Assembly (NCBI RefSeq): GCF_003672135.1 | Contig: NC_039516.1 | Location: 2,277,838 to 2,341,837, forward strand | Length of the DNA stretch: 64,000 bases | Source of the DNA: Ooceraea biroi | Lineage: Eukaryota > Arthropoda > Insecta > Hymenoptera > Formicidae | Direction: 5' to 3' | Part shown: piece after piece, positions 1 through 11,899 of the stretch | How positions within the stretch are numbered: the first letter of the stretch is position 1 | Layout of the letters: the number at the start of each line of letters is the position of its first letter | Program-made: the position numbers and the translations under genes | The notes under the pieces: model-generated | Database searches by the model: none | Seen by the model: the letters and a program-made list of their open reading frames with translations, nothing else | What the model was told of the DNA's origin: nothing

Positions 1-577
1 CTTCATTCTGCACCGGCTTACTCTTCTCGAGTGCCTTCTCCTTTCTCTTTTTGATCGCTTCACTCTTCGCCTTGAGTTCATCGAACGGCAGTAAGGCCTG
101 TCTCTCCCAGTCGCCGGGTGGCAGTACGATTGAATCGTCCAGGAACTCATTAATAGCCGACAGCAATTCTCGCTTCTCAGTGGCCTTGTAGGCGATTTTG
201 TGGAACGACGTATTCGCCATTAGGGTGGAGATCGACCTACCGATCTCATGGTAGTCCAGTTCCGCGTCTCTCGGTCCTAGTAAGATGAACATGAATCTCA
301 CTGGTATTTTTACTTCCGTGAGAGACGGTAAGATCGCACCCTCGGCCAGTCGCACAAAGCCTATCGTTGGCTGATCCAGAAAGTCAACAGCGCCGACGAG
401 AACGACCGTCGCCTCGGCACCGGCTGGAATCCTCTTCAAGATATAATCGTTGTGACCTCTCTTCAGATCCTCGTTACTGCTCGTGTATGTTAGCTCCTCT
501 TTTATGTCGATCACCGTGTGATTACTATCGAGTGCCAAGTTCGACGACACGATCTTCGGTTTTGCATCGTGCAGACT
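1..577 (-). CDS. Ndae1: SLC4 exon, distal part of cytoplasmic domain
   Basis: The acceptor is CCGACAG before AGT-CTG-CAC (starts at 577, phase 0) and the frame stays open to the window edge, about 192 codons. It encodes ILKRIPAGAEATVVLVGAVD, the FMFILLGPRD segment, the DYHEIGRSISTLM segment and VLPPGDWERQ, followed by a charged Lys/Glu-rich stretch. All match the second half of the SLC4 (band 3) cytoplasmic domain. The exon may continue past base 1. Confidence 0.93.
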
Positions 578-3500
578 CTGTCGGGTGTTTCGAGATTTTT
601 AGAGAAAAGAACTTAAGAACTTGAACTTTATCGAAAAAGAACTACTTAGCTTTTAAGGGAACTTCAGCGAAGTTTTTGTTCAATATCTTGAAAGTAGAAC
701 AACATGTGTCATTAAGTCTTAAGGTATTAAGGCATTAAATATATGATTGTACTATCGATTAATAATAGATTTTATATGGAATAAAGTTTCAAATTTTCAC
801 TTATTTCTTACAAACCTATGTGAGGTGCATTATAGTTTTCAACTTGTAGAATGACACATGTTTATCTAATTTTACGATATTGTTCCATATTTAATTTATT
901 AATCACGAAAGAAAAAGTTTAAAAATTTTAATAACAAAAACAATTTCCTACAGAAAACAAATCGACTTATTTTTAAAAGTGTAAAGCCAAAGAGAATAAA
1001 ACTATACTGTGACAGAAGAGCGTGATTACTTTTTCGTATTTCATGATTTATGAAAGACGACACCACTCAACGATAAAACATATTAACAAAAAGAGTGCAC
1101 CTGGGTGATAGAAATATCGATTTAAAACTGAAAAGCGAGAGAAAAAACGCTTTGTCGGGCATGTCACATAGCGTACTCGTAGATATACACCAGACAATGT
1201 GATGCACGAAGATATGACGTAATCTCGAATACTGATCCTCGCAAATGCTGAAGATCGCAAAATATCTAATACGAACATAAATGTAAGAGACGCATCATAT
1301 CTTTGTGATTTGATCCGACATGGAAACGTAAAGAGAAGAATAATAAAAATATGTCTACAACTAATCATGAACAGTGTAATCTAATGGAAACGGAAGCGCG
1401 ATACGTATGATTACAAGCATTTGTAGTCGCTATTGATCGAGCGGCGCTATACGAATATTTCTAGAACTAGTTTGTCCCAAGTTCTAGAATTAGTTGTACT
1501 ATCAAGATGTGTGCAGCGATGCAACACAATAGGAAAATCGCAAGCTGCACATGATCCAGCAAAGACTTATTTAGACCATGAAATGAAATCACGACGATAA
1601 TTTCGTCGAAATAAATAAAAACTTTAGTCCCATCTAAATCTTGTACTTACTTTTCACTTCTCGTTTTGAAGATAAAATTTAAAAGATTATACAGAAACTG
1701 CAATCAAACTAGATTTCACTCCAAGATGTAGATTATCAAGAGCTATCCTAGTAAATGATCGGTACAGCTATAGCTAATCGTCTACTAGAGTTGATAACAG
1801 TCTACTGATAGATGCCAGCTTTATAGTGACGTTATGAATATTAAGCACAGAAAACACACAAAAAACATATATATAAAACTAAAACTAAAAGTATGGAAAA
1901 AGTTATCCCAATAGATTATCGTCTTGTTAATCCAATAATCGATTATTGAGAAAAGGATTTGGAAGATCGCTTATGATAGATTTATGCGCTCGTTGCCCCG
2001 TAGATTCATGCCGGGTTTACGTTAAAAAAATACAGAAAAAGGTAAAAGATTCGTGTGAAAAGTGCGGGTGAAGGACTAGCAGTAAGAATGAAAACAACTG
2101 CGTTTGATTCGGGAAAACGAGAGATTTACATGTCGGGTTACATGGTTCTCAGCGGCTTCCCGCGCAGCATCTTCTTCCTCCAGCCAGATGGACTGTGGAA
2201 ACAACATTAGCACACTGTCAGTCAAACCTATCTCCTGTCACCACCTACGACTACTCACTACTGATCGCGACATCGCCCTCGCAGGTGGTCTTCAATGTTT
2301 CCGTAGAACACGGATTTATCGTAAAAAATACTCGTCCTTTCAGATTTCAAAGCAAATATATCAATATCGACTACATCTACCGCGATTGTTCTCTTTTTTT
2401 TCACTTTCGAGCAACTCGAAACATTTTATAAAGCCCAGGCTTGGTATCAGTCTACGAAATAGTAAGAATATATAACAGCTGGTACTTGTTGAATCTAATT
2501 TGCACGTCAACCCTGAGGCCCTGCTCGTTACCTGCTTCAGAATTGATTATCGCGACTTCCCGCCTCTCATCGGCGCACATTTATCTTCTAGTACAAGGAA
2601 ATTCGGCGGAACTCTCGAAAATTAATCGAGGATCGGCCGTTATCACGCGCACGTCTATGTGAACACGCAAGCAAGCGTATCGTTATGAACGAATTACCTG
2701 AAGGCTAGTGTAACTGGAATAGCTCTTTCTGCCGCCGAAACGGAAGCCGCGCTCGTGCTCGTGCACATGCTTGTGCTTGAGCAGCAGCGTCCGCATTACG
2801 ATTGGCTTGTCCTCGACCAGGATCTGCCCGTCCACGGCCAGTTGATCGACCACCCTATAGGCCAATCCGGGCAAAGTCTTCTCCTCCAGATCGAGCAGAA
2901 CAACGCCAATCTCCAAGCACCGACGGAGGTTCAGTAGCGAATGGAAGCTCAGGGATGCTACATGAGGTCTACCCCACCGGTCGGCGCCTTCTTCGACGTC
3001 CTCCTCGTATTTGATCCACCTGGCGGTCTCACGCCACTCGCACTCATCGCCCATGCCATGCAATTCGTCCAACTGAACGAACACTTCGTGTGGTGAATGG
3101 TCGTACATCTTCTTGAAGGTATCGTGAGGTATACCGCCCTCCTTTCGTCGGCCGATTTGGACCGTCGAGTGAGCAGCTTTGTGCCGGCGCATGCCGCGCG
3201 GGTCATCGCTACGATGCGACTCCAGGTCATCGATGTCCAGCTCCTGCAGGGTACTCGCCTCCTCTGGCTGAACGCTGACGCGTCGAGTCAACAGGCTGGA
3301 GCTGTCTGGGAGGCCGGCTCCTGATCGTTTTCGCCATTGCGGATCTTCCTGCAGAGAGTACTTGCGCGATTTATGATGGTGGCGTCTGGAAAAATAGCTC
3401 GAGATTGGTCATCAAGTTGTTGGTTTACTAAAAATTTGTTCACGGTTTGTTCACCAATTTTGTTGGCATGATTTTAATAGCTGAACCTCTATATCCGTGA

Positions 3501-6500
3501 TAGAACTCTAATTGAGTCTCTTCTTATAGTGCTTCTATTTATTTCAAATTAAGGGTAATTTAATAGAACCCCTATTCGCGCAGAGTTCTTATCTGAACTC
3601 AGCAGTTTAGCTTATCTAAATTGAGTCGCGGATTAAGCTACATTTTTTAGCACACCCCATAAATCTTTAACGAACTGGCCCGCTTGGTACCGCTCCGTAC
3701 CGGAATTGTCACGCTGCGAATCTAGCTCGTTGCCCGGGATGGCACGGAATAAAGGTCGGCGGTTTCGTGTTCATAATTGCACGGTTTGTGCAGCGCAAAT
3801 ATGAATTCGTAAAATTGTGACCTAGACTACGACGGATTTAAACTTTCGCTTAAATATCGAGGACGATCGGCGAGCACGAAAATTTCGTAGCACGTAAATG
3901 CGCGCAGACACAATATTGAAGCCCAAGTTGACTCGACCTGATATTCTCGTCACCTTTTTAGACGTTATCGTATTATCATTATCGGAAAGAGAGATTGTAT
4001 TTTCATTTAATGCGATCTTTTCTTCTCTTCTGACTTAACTTGCTGACTTGATTCATTAATCGTAAAGAGAAGGAGAAGAGAGCTTACCTATGCTCGTGCT
4101 TCTGATGTCGTCGGCACTTCCGATCATCTTCGCTCTGAGCAGCATCCGTCGGCGCTTCTAGCGTTTGCGCGTTCGGCACATCTTCCTCCTTGATATTCTC
4201 AAACTGCACCCTCGGACTGCCAATAGTCGGGCTATCGCCAAAAGCGGAAGCTGCCCTCTCCGAGACGAGTGCTTCGCTCTCGCTGCTGATTACATTTTCC
4301 GTCTCTTCCGCCACTTTATCGTCGATTTCGGTCTCAGTCCCAACTGCCCCAACAGTCGACTGTAACCCATTGTTCACACCGTCAACTTCCTGGACTCCCT
4401 GGACTCCTTGGACTTCGTTACTCTTTGTCTGAGCGTTGCTGTGGTCCTCTTCAATAGATACTTCTGTCGCCGATCCTTCACTAAAGATATCGAAAAATAC
4501 ACAAGATCTATTTCTCCTGACGCTTTAGTTCTCAGTCCGAAAAGTATTTACTTAAACGAACAAAAATAATTTCGGCGTTCGCGAAATTTAAGCGAATCTG
4601 ATAAACATATTTTTCAAGCAAGATATTTTTTTCATATTTAGAAGTTTTGTTGAAAGTTAGACTCTTGGTAAAAAGTTTCAAGGTTTACCGGAAATATTAA
4701 ATCATCCGCGTGTCTACAGCGAAATCGATCACCCGTACGTGATATGAAACTGTGAGAAACGGATAAGAGATACGTTCTCTCGATAATGAGCTTCATTAGC
4801 AAGATGCTTTAGTTGGCAGGATGTCTGAAGACAGTTAAAATGCATTTTACGGACTTACATCCGTCTTCGCCGGGTAACTTACGGTGAAAAGTGTCGCCGC
4901 ATAGATCTGGAATGCAGGCTTTTCAGAGGCATGTGCGGATGAGGGTAGCTCTTTTTCCGGTGTTCTGCAGAGTAAACAATGCCACCTTCGATTCAAAGAG
5001 ACACTTCCAAGAGATGAAGCGGAAAAAAAAGAGAAAAAAGTACTTACGATTGAAATCGCGATCGCCATATCGTGGCGGTGGGCCGCGATCACGATCTCGA
5101 TCGGATCCAGCCGATTCTGTGGGCGAACCGAGCCGGGCCACGTCGAATTTGTCTCCAGCGTCCATCGCGAAGACCTTCTCCATCTCCTCGTCCAGCTCCG
5201 GTCCCGTTTCCGCTCCATGCCCGTCGACCTGACATATCAAATAGATACATGTGTTAACACAACGCACGTTGATAAAATTTCGATTGAAGTTTTCACAGTG
5301 GAAATCCTCGAATCTCATATCGCTCTTCCACCCTTTTGTCGAGCATTTTATTTTACAAAGTCACGCAATCATGATTACATAAAAAAATCAGGAAGGGACT
5401 TACAGCGGATTATTTATACTGTACAAAGCGCGACGGCTTTTCAGGATTAATGCCACCCATGAGTGAGAAGCTTTATGTCCTGCTCCGTAGGTGACGTACG
5501 AACTACCACGTGTTACGTAAAGCCGCACGTATGACGTTCCACCGCGCGTAATGAAATACTCGCCAAGTCCTACATGGAATGTCGTTTATCGCGCGAGTGC
5601 GCCGCGCGTTCTCGTTAAAATTTTATATCTATAAATAGCGAGGAGCGCCGCCTCAATTTCTCCCGTGAGAGGCTTTCATTCCGAGGGGTTCCGTTCGTGA
5701 GGCGATTCCCGAAAAATCCTGCATGCGAGAGGCAGATAAGTGCTCTAATTGGCTTTAAGCTACCTCGTCTATGCAATTCAGGAAGAATCAATACAGATAT
5801 CGACTTCCGCGCAGGGTAAGCCAACCCCCGCGATTGCCCACTACGTTATTAACGCTATTTAGGGTAGATGCATATTATCGACCTATTTTAGGAGACTGAT
5901 AGATAATGCACTCTCTCTTTGTGCAGCGGCGATAATGCAATGTTCCAAGCTAATATAGTGGCCTACCTCTTCAGGTTCCACCGCGCATATTTCCATCACT
6001 ATAATGCACATGTACATGAAAAACGTGTATTTACACAAAATATTATAGCTGCAGATTTCAAGAGTCGTGATTTACGATCGACGTCTGGCAATTCCGAATT
6101 CCGGTTCATTATGCGTCTCGCGCGAAGAAACTGCGCGTGAGATCTACGAATAATTTTTCCATCTGCAAACAATTCGCTGAGAATAGATTCCACCATTCAT
6201 CTCGCGGAAAGCGATCAATCGCTGCGCAGCATACGTGCCACGTGCAATCTCATTATCTAGCCAATCTCAGTATGGAAATTTACTTTGAACTTCATCGGGT
6301 CTCTCTGTGACTCACTCTCATGCAAGCTGAAAAATAGTAGCTGTTAGCATATCCGTTCGGGTCAAGCACATGTCGTCCGTTCACCAAAAGAGCCATTCAG
6401 GATCGATCTCGTATTTTGTTATACGTTGTCGAAATCGCGATACAGATATGTACTGCAAATTTAGAATATGTTCTCGTTTTTCCAGCAGAAATTGTGCGGT

Positions 6501-9500
6501 CGTGGAAATCTCCTAAAATTAAACCGACGCTCTCGAGTTTAAGCCTTCAAATGTCATGTAGAAATATAATACCGATCGTAGCTCAACATCAAGAAAAAAA
6601 GATACAAAAAAACTTGGATACCACGTGCTGTAACGACAAATCTGGAGCCAGACATCCAACTAACTAATCTTGTACGTCATCTGGCACGACGATCAAAGAT
6701 TGCACAATCATTCGGCCAAGTTCTCTCTCGCGAATTGCCACTGTGCTGAAACTCGGTGAAACTGAGAAAAATTGTCGTCTCATCACGTGCTCACCAGCAG
6801 CGATTTTGCGACAAGATTACCTTGGAATTCCACGAGCCAGCCGTTTGCTTCAGCTGTGGTTTCCGTATTTTGGCACATATAAACTTGCGTTTTGTTAGGT
6901 AAAATTAGATAAAACTAATTTCGCGACAAGTATATTATTCAATTAAATTGTAATTGTTGCCCTGTTGATCCAAGGTAACTGCGATGTAAAGATCACAATA
7001 ATAACATCATGACATTATCTAAATGAAAATAAAGAAAAATAAAATTATATTGAAACATCCCTTACATACATTTTGCAATGTATTTTACATCAATGAAAGA
7101 ATGCTTCTTAGTTTGATTCACATACACTTGTATGAAAACGTTACAAGATATCCCCGATTCGTAATCTATTTCTTCCTTCATAAATAATTCCATGAGATAC
7201 CGAATGTGATTCTGGAATTCGCGACTCTACCGAATCATATTGAGACTTTTATCGATTCCGGATTGTCAATCTTCAAGGTACGAAAGATACAGATTTCACG
7301 GATTTCATGCTCTAAGAAGTCTGGCGAGCTACCGCCTCTGCTTGCCTCTCATACTCCGCATGATGATTTTTCTTACTTGCTTCCTCAATGAATAATATTT
7401 GAACTGTGAAAGGATTTTGAGAAAGAGACCCTCATCATGTCTGAGAGGATGAGTCCGATCAGTCGCGAGGCGCTTTGAGGTACAATGTACGGGATGTCGT
7501 TCACCTGGTGTGTCGTTCGCAAGGAGCGTCGTAGCCAGCGGAGAACCTTGCTTCCCGCTCGCTGAAGAAACGACTTCCCGGAGGAACCGGCGACGGCCTC
7601 GGGCATGGCATCCCGGGCCGAGCGGCAATCCGGCCGGTCGGCGCACAGAGCTGGAGGAACCCGAACTGAGGGCGGAGGGTGGTGCTGCCGGACCACCAGG
7701 AAGAGAGAAAGAGGGGAACGCTGGTGGGGAACGTGCGACAGAAGGGGTGGCACGGATCGATATTAACCCCATACGCTCAATCGAAGAGCAACTCTGTTCC
7801 TTTCTCGCTCTCCTCCTTCCCCCACTCACTCTTATCGTCTGTATTCGATTTATAATCCTTCAAGATTTTCAATTTCCTACTGTACAAGCCAATTTCCTGA
7901 CCAACGATCATGTAACGCCAAGGGACCATAAAACGACCATATATAACGCCGATTTCGCGTTCAATCGGTCAAGTTAAACAGTACGGCGATTAAGTGCTTG
8001 GATGATGGATCATTCAAGAACACTGTGTACTGTTGAGCTGATTAGGGAAGAGGGTGAGCATTTATCCGTCTATATAAAGAAGATTATGTAGTTTATGAAT
8101 TATAAAAATTGATAGAACTTTACAAAAGGCAAATATCCATAAAGGAAAGTAAGTGATGGAAGATACCTGATCATTCATGCGTTCCAACAACAAAGAATTA
8201 TCGACCTGATCTACTTTAAAGAAGAGAGATATGAGATATCGATGGTGAAGCGCATCTTGATTCGAACGTTCCGCAGGAGGGCTACGTAGATGATTGGCGG
8301 AGGCTGGCGAGCGCAACAAGTGTCAATCGGCCGTGAAATCCGGGATAGAAGGGCCCGAGTGAAACAACTCGAGAGTGGAAGAAGGACAACAGTAGGAGGG
8401 GGATCTCTCTACGGTCGCAGGTAGGAAAGCTCAGCTGGTGGTGCTGAATAGTAGACAGTGGGTGGTAGAAGCCAGATGGGGAGAGAGAGCAAGAATCGGA
8501 ACGGGTCAACTCCGGCTAGGCCTAGGTCATAGAAGCCTTATCGATTATTGTTAGAAGAGAGGCGCGCGAGAAAGAGAAGAAAACCGGTGCGATAACTAAA
8601 CTCGAGGCTGAGTAGCCTAATTATTCGATCGTTAGGATATCGCGTATCGATCCTGCGTATCTTCCATCAACCCGGTTAGTGAGGCTTGCGAGGGAAAGAA
8701 CCGGTCGAAGGACGCACGAACGAAAGACCTCACAGAACCAAAAGGATCTCGCGGAATTTCTTGAACCTATGCGTTCGCCGCGAAGGCAATGTTGAGCATG
8801 ATCATGTCCGTTATCCATCACTGAGCTCCATCAATGATCGCATTTTCGCGAGATGGACCAATATTTTACTACCGTCTGCACTAGTGACCGCGAATGCGAG
8901 CGAGAGGCGAACGTGCAAGCTTTTCCACCATCGACCGCATTTCCCCGTGTCCCCGCTCGACGTGCGCTCTTCGCTTAGTGGTCCGATCAACCTTGAACTT
9001 GAACCGCAGCCTCCTCAGTTTATTCCCCGGCCGCGCCGCTGGTGACCTTTCCTCCCGAATGCCGACGACGGAATCGATGGAGCATCCAGTGCCTGTTGGC
9101 TGGTGACGAGCGACGAGTCTCCTTTCCTGTCGATAAATCGATCATTTCCGCGAGATAACCGATGAACGCGCGATTAATTTTGTCGGGTGCATAGAGGAAC
9201 GATAAAGGAAGCGTTTGATCTTCTCTTCACAGAGCTCTAGCAGCTTTCACTGTGTTACACGTCTCGTTCTCAGGTGACGTTCTAGAGAAACAAAGGACAA
9301 GAGAGATAGGACATTGCTCATCCGCTGAGAAGCTAAAAACTGATACTTGAAGCGGATCCTTTTCCAACTTTTCACGATACGCGATTCCGCAATCTTTCTA
9401 GCATCCCAAACATACGCGAGGTCAACGCGACTACAATCCTGCACGGTGAGTGAACATCCGGCCTTGAACTTGACTAAGAGATGAGCACAAGAAGGCCAAC

Positions 9501-11899
9501 AGGCCGCGAAGGAATACAGAGCGTGGAAGGGCAGATCTTAAATCATTCGTCAAGAAATCTCTTCTTCCCATCTACCATTGTTCTCGACCATTGTTGAGCC
9601 AGCACAGCTGCACACTTTCGTCTTTTGCAACTAAGTTATCTCTCGATAATAATGTCATCGCAAAATCCGCAAAGAATTATTGTTACCAAGATAATCTTTG
9701 TACTTTCTTAAAGTACCGCGTTCTGGCGAGTCAGACTTTGATAGCTTATCCAATTCATGAAGCCAAGCGGCAAAGAGACTCCGTACAATCGTTGCGTAAC
9801 GAATGATCTTCCTAGCTGGACGTCGTGTGGAAAGAAACGGATAACGATGTGCTATACGATTGTGAAGTTCATTGTAACAGCACGCTATCTTTGGGTGTCC
9901 CTACCTTTGAGCTCGTCGCGGACATAGAAGAAATATCTCTCACGCGGATCAGCGCGCAACATGCTCCGACGCAACCGGTCCACCCGTGCACTGACAACGC
10001 GGACGACGATCGTGCTGCATGATAGCGCGGACACGATTGACACCACTCTTGATAATCGAATTTGCGGCTTCCGACCTTGCGCAAGCGTTACCCTGAACAG
10101 CACGTCCGCGAACTCGTTAACACTATAAATCTACACGACGCGTGTCGAGAATGCAACGGAATGGCAAAATTGAAGCGGATGCAGATTTATTACAGAATTC
10201 GTCTCTTCGAATCGTTTACTTGTTTCTTCTCGGACTGCAGCTAGCGTTTTCATAAAAGTGGACGCGTCATCGAATTTCCGGGCGTTTCGGTTCAATTTAG
10301 ATTCCCATCAGGCAACTTCCGGCTTCAGGCAAAATTCGCTTACAAACAGAAATAGGAGCGAAGTAGATGATGACGCACGAGCGAGCTTGATGATGTTTCC
10401 CAGGTTGTCAAAGGAAAGCAAAGAGTTGGGAGTTCTTCACGTGTCTCAGAGTTCCTCATGAGAAACTTTGTGGCACGAATATATGGCGGAATAAATACAT
10501 GTTCAGCAATTTGGCGTAGAAGTACGTGATTACGGCGTGTTCTCTAACAGCTTTCCTGCCGATCGAAGTCACGTGCCAGTCACCACGCCGTTTCGCCGCT
10601 CGTTTCTGGCCGTGTTCGTGTCGCGCGATCCGCGCGCACGGTGTCAAATGGTTATTGACCCGCGACCGTCAACAATCAAGCCAATCAGTCCGCGCGCCGC
10701 TCGAGGTTGTCCCGCTTTTACGAATTCATGTCGGAGTTGGGAGACAACCGCGATAAAACGATAATCTGCACGCTATTCCGCGTGCGGCTGGTCCCCGTTC
10801 AGCACGCGGGGCTGCAACGTAAACGACCCGCTCGTGGCACGCACGAACCTGCGGCACGGGTCATCGTGACTCATTCACGGACCTCATTACATCTGTTTAG
10901 TTCACGTAAAACGGTAGCGCATGCGAATGCGATCGAATTTGTTTATTCGTTACAATTTCTTCAGAACTTCCAATCACGACGATTCTCTTTAATCACAGCG
11001 ATGCACGAGATATCAATCTTGATTAATGATTCCTGTGAATAGTAATCAATTACGCTTTCCATGTTAAGGTTTGAGGATGTCTGACTGTAGCGAAGTATCG
11101 TGCAATGCGGGGCATGCAGTAATTGCTATTGTCGGTGATTCGATCTTCGCTTGATTCGAGCCTGCTGCAAGTGGTCGTTTCGTATGCACCACGCTCTTTT
11201 TCACTCTTACAGTCTCGTTCTCATAGCTGTGGTTAATTCGTGGAGAAGAATCATGCTGCTCGTTCATGCCGGAAATCTTGAAGTCGATGCATGACTTCGG
11301 CAATTGCCATGTGGCAATTCTCGCATTGCGAGCCACTTGCTCAGCCCTCGTCTTCCTCGAAAACGCTGGGAAAGCGAACATACCAGTCTCTCTCTCTCTC
11401 TCTCTCTCGGCGAATGTCATCCCGCGAAAGGGAAGATAAAAGGATGATCAATATTTGAACTTGATATTACCCTGAACACCCCTAGGAATCCGCTGAATTC
11501 GATAACGCTAGAATCTCGTACCAATCGATATCAGGGGCCCTCGAAGCGAGGTGAGATTCTTCAACGTCGAAGAAAGCAACAGTTGTGCTAGTGATTCGTC
11601 GCACGTACATACGTGGCATACGAGACATCGTCCGAGGTAACGCGATATGCATTTACGACGATAGTCTGTAACATGCATATCACGCATGATTCCGATACCG
11701 TGCATATCATGTATCGTTGTTACATCATCCGGTTACTTAGTCTCCGGCGCCCGGAGACCAAGCCTTGACATTTGCCGGTCGATTTGCCACTTTCCTCACA
11801 TAATTAATTGTTAAAATGACTGTTTCGGTCACTTACCGATACCCGTTTGCCGAAGCCGAGGAAGGAGAGCTTCCTCTTGAATCCATCGGTGTTCTCCAT
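1..11899 (-). CDS. Ndae1: SLC4-family sodium-driven anion exchanger (Ndae1-like), 5' part, runs off the left edge
   Basis: SLC4 sodium-driven bicarbonate/chloride exchangers sit in the plasma membrane and regulate intracellular pH. Only the start exon and the cytoplasmic N-terminal domain are here, about 628 residues; the multi-pass membrane domain lies left of base 1. Coding exons in order: 11837-11899, 5048-5228, 4088-4463, 2698-3385, 577-1. These join in one frame (63+181+376+688 nt bring exon 577-1 to phase 0). Family hallmarks are EWRETARWIKYEEDVE in exon 2698-3385, and PVRFMFILLGP, DYHEIGRSISTLM and VLPPGDWE in the last exon. This combination is typical of the NBC/NDAE branch of SLC4, and Ndae1 is the fly member; the exact orthologue is inferred. 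The weakest points are the link to the remote start exon and the acceptor of exon 4088-4463. The promoter is not identified. Confidence 0.9.
2698..3385 (-). CDS. Ndae1: SLC4 exon, first half of cytoplasmic domain
   Basis: The acceptor is TTTTTCCAG before ACGCCACC and the donor is CTTCAG/GTAATT. The exon encodes a His/Arg-rich linker (HHHKSRKYSLQ), then VFVQLDEL, the EWRETARWIKYEEDVE signature, SLSFHSLLNLRRCLE and a His-rich tail (LLLKHKHVHEHE). It enters with the last base of a split Arg codon and leaves in phase 0, as the neighbouring exons require. Confidence 0.93.
4088..4463 (-). CDS. Ndae1: SLC4 exon, acidic/Ser-rich N-terminal linker (possibly alternative)
   Basis: The donor CATAG/GTAAGC joins in frame to exon 2698-3385 (HEHR then RHHHK). 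The peptide is acidic and low in complexity, with three CTGGACTCC-type tandem units near 4390-4415 giving GVQGVQEV. Two acceptors are visible. One after CTTTAG would start the exon at 4480; one after GCGACAG starts it at 4463. Only the 4463 site is in phase with the donor of exon 5048-5228, so it is used here. The 4480 site looks better but would need a different upstream exon. Confidence 0.65.
4859..4906 (-). CDS. Ndae1: Candidate SLC4 micro-exon with two donors
   Basis: An acceptor-like CATTCCAG precedes 4906. Two strong GTAAGT donors follow, after 4883 (24 nt) and after 4859 (48 nt). Both lengths are multiples of three and keep the phase set by exon 5048-5228, reading HLCGDTFH or HLCGDTFHRKLPGEDG. 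With the longer form, joining to the 4463 acceptor would create a stop codon, so only the 24-nt form is compatible with the proposed next exon. No homology was recognised, so this could be chance. Confidence 0.3.
5048..5228 (-). CDS. Ndae1: SLC4 exon, N-terminal acidic region
   Basis: The acceptor is TATGTCAG before GTCGACGGG and the donor is TTCAATC/GTAAGTA. It encodes ELDEEMEKVFAMDAGDKFDV followed by an Arg/Asp-repeat segment (SDRDRDRG), of the sort found near the N terminus of insect NDAE proteins. It enters in phase 0, matching the end of exon 11837-11899. Confidence 0.8.
5229..11836. other. Probable SLC4 intron, no coding exon recognised
   Basis: AT-rich stretches alternate with CpG-rich ones (for example about 7500-7760). 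The open frames on both strands around 7330-7980 lack splice context or any recognisable domain. A (TC)n tract lies at 11387-11408. I see nothing else supportable. Confidence 0.5.
11387..11408. repeat. (TC)n microsatellite
   Basis: Uninterrupted TC dinucleotides over about 22 bp. Confidence 0.95.
11837..11899 (-). CDS. Ndae1: Probable SLC4 start exon (21 codons)
   Basis: An ATG at 11899 opens a short peptide (MENTDGFKRKLSFLGFGKRVS) ending at a perfect GTAAGT donor after 11837. It ends in phase 0, exactly what exon 5048-5228 needs (KRVS then VDGHG). The peptide is basic and plausible as a cytoplasmic N terminus. The link spans a 6.6 kb intron and rests on phase and strand only. Other first exons further right are possible. 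Confidence 0.6.

Noticed and set aside
7329..7977. Overlapping open frames on both strands near 7.3-8.0 kb
   Set aside because: Both are Pro/Arg/Gly-rich and overlap each other; no family motif, and no splice junction fits the SLC4 gene.
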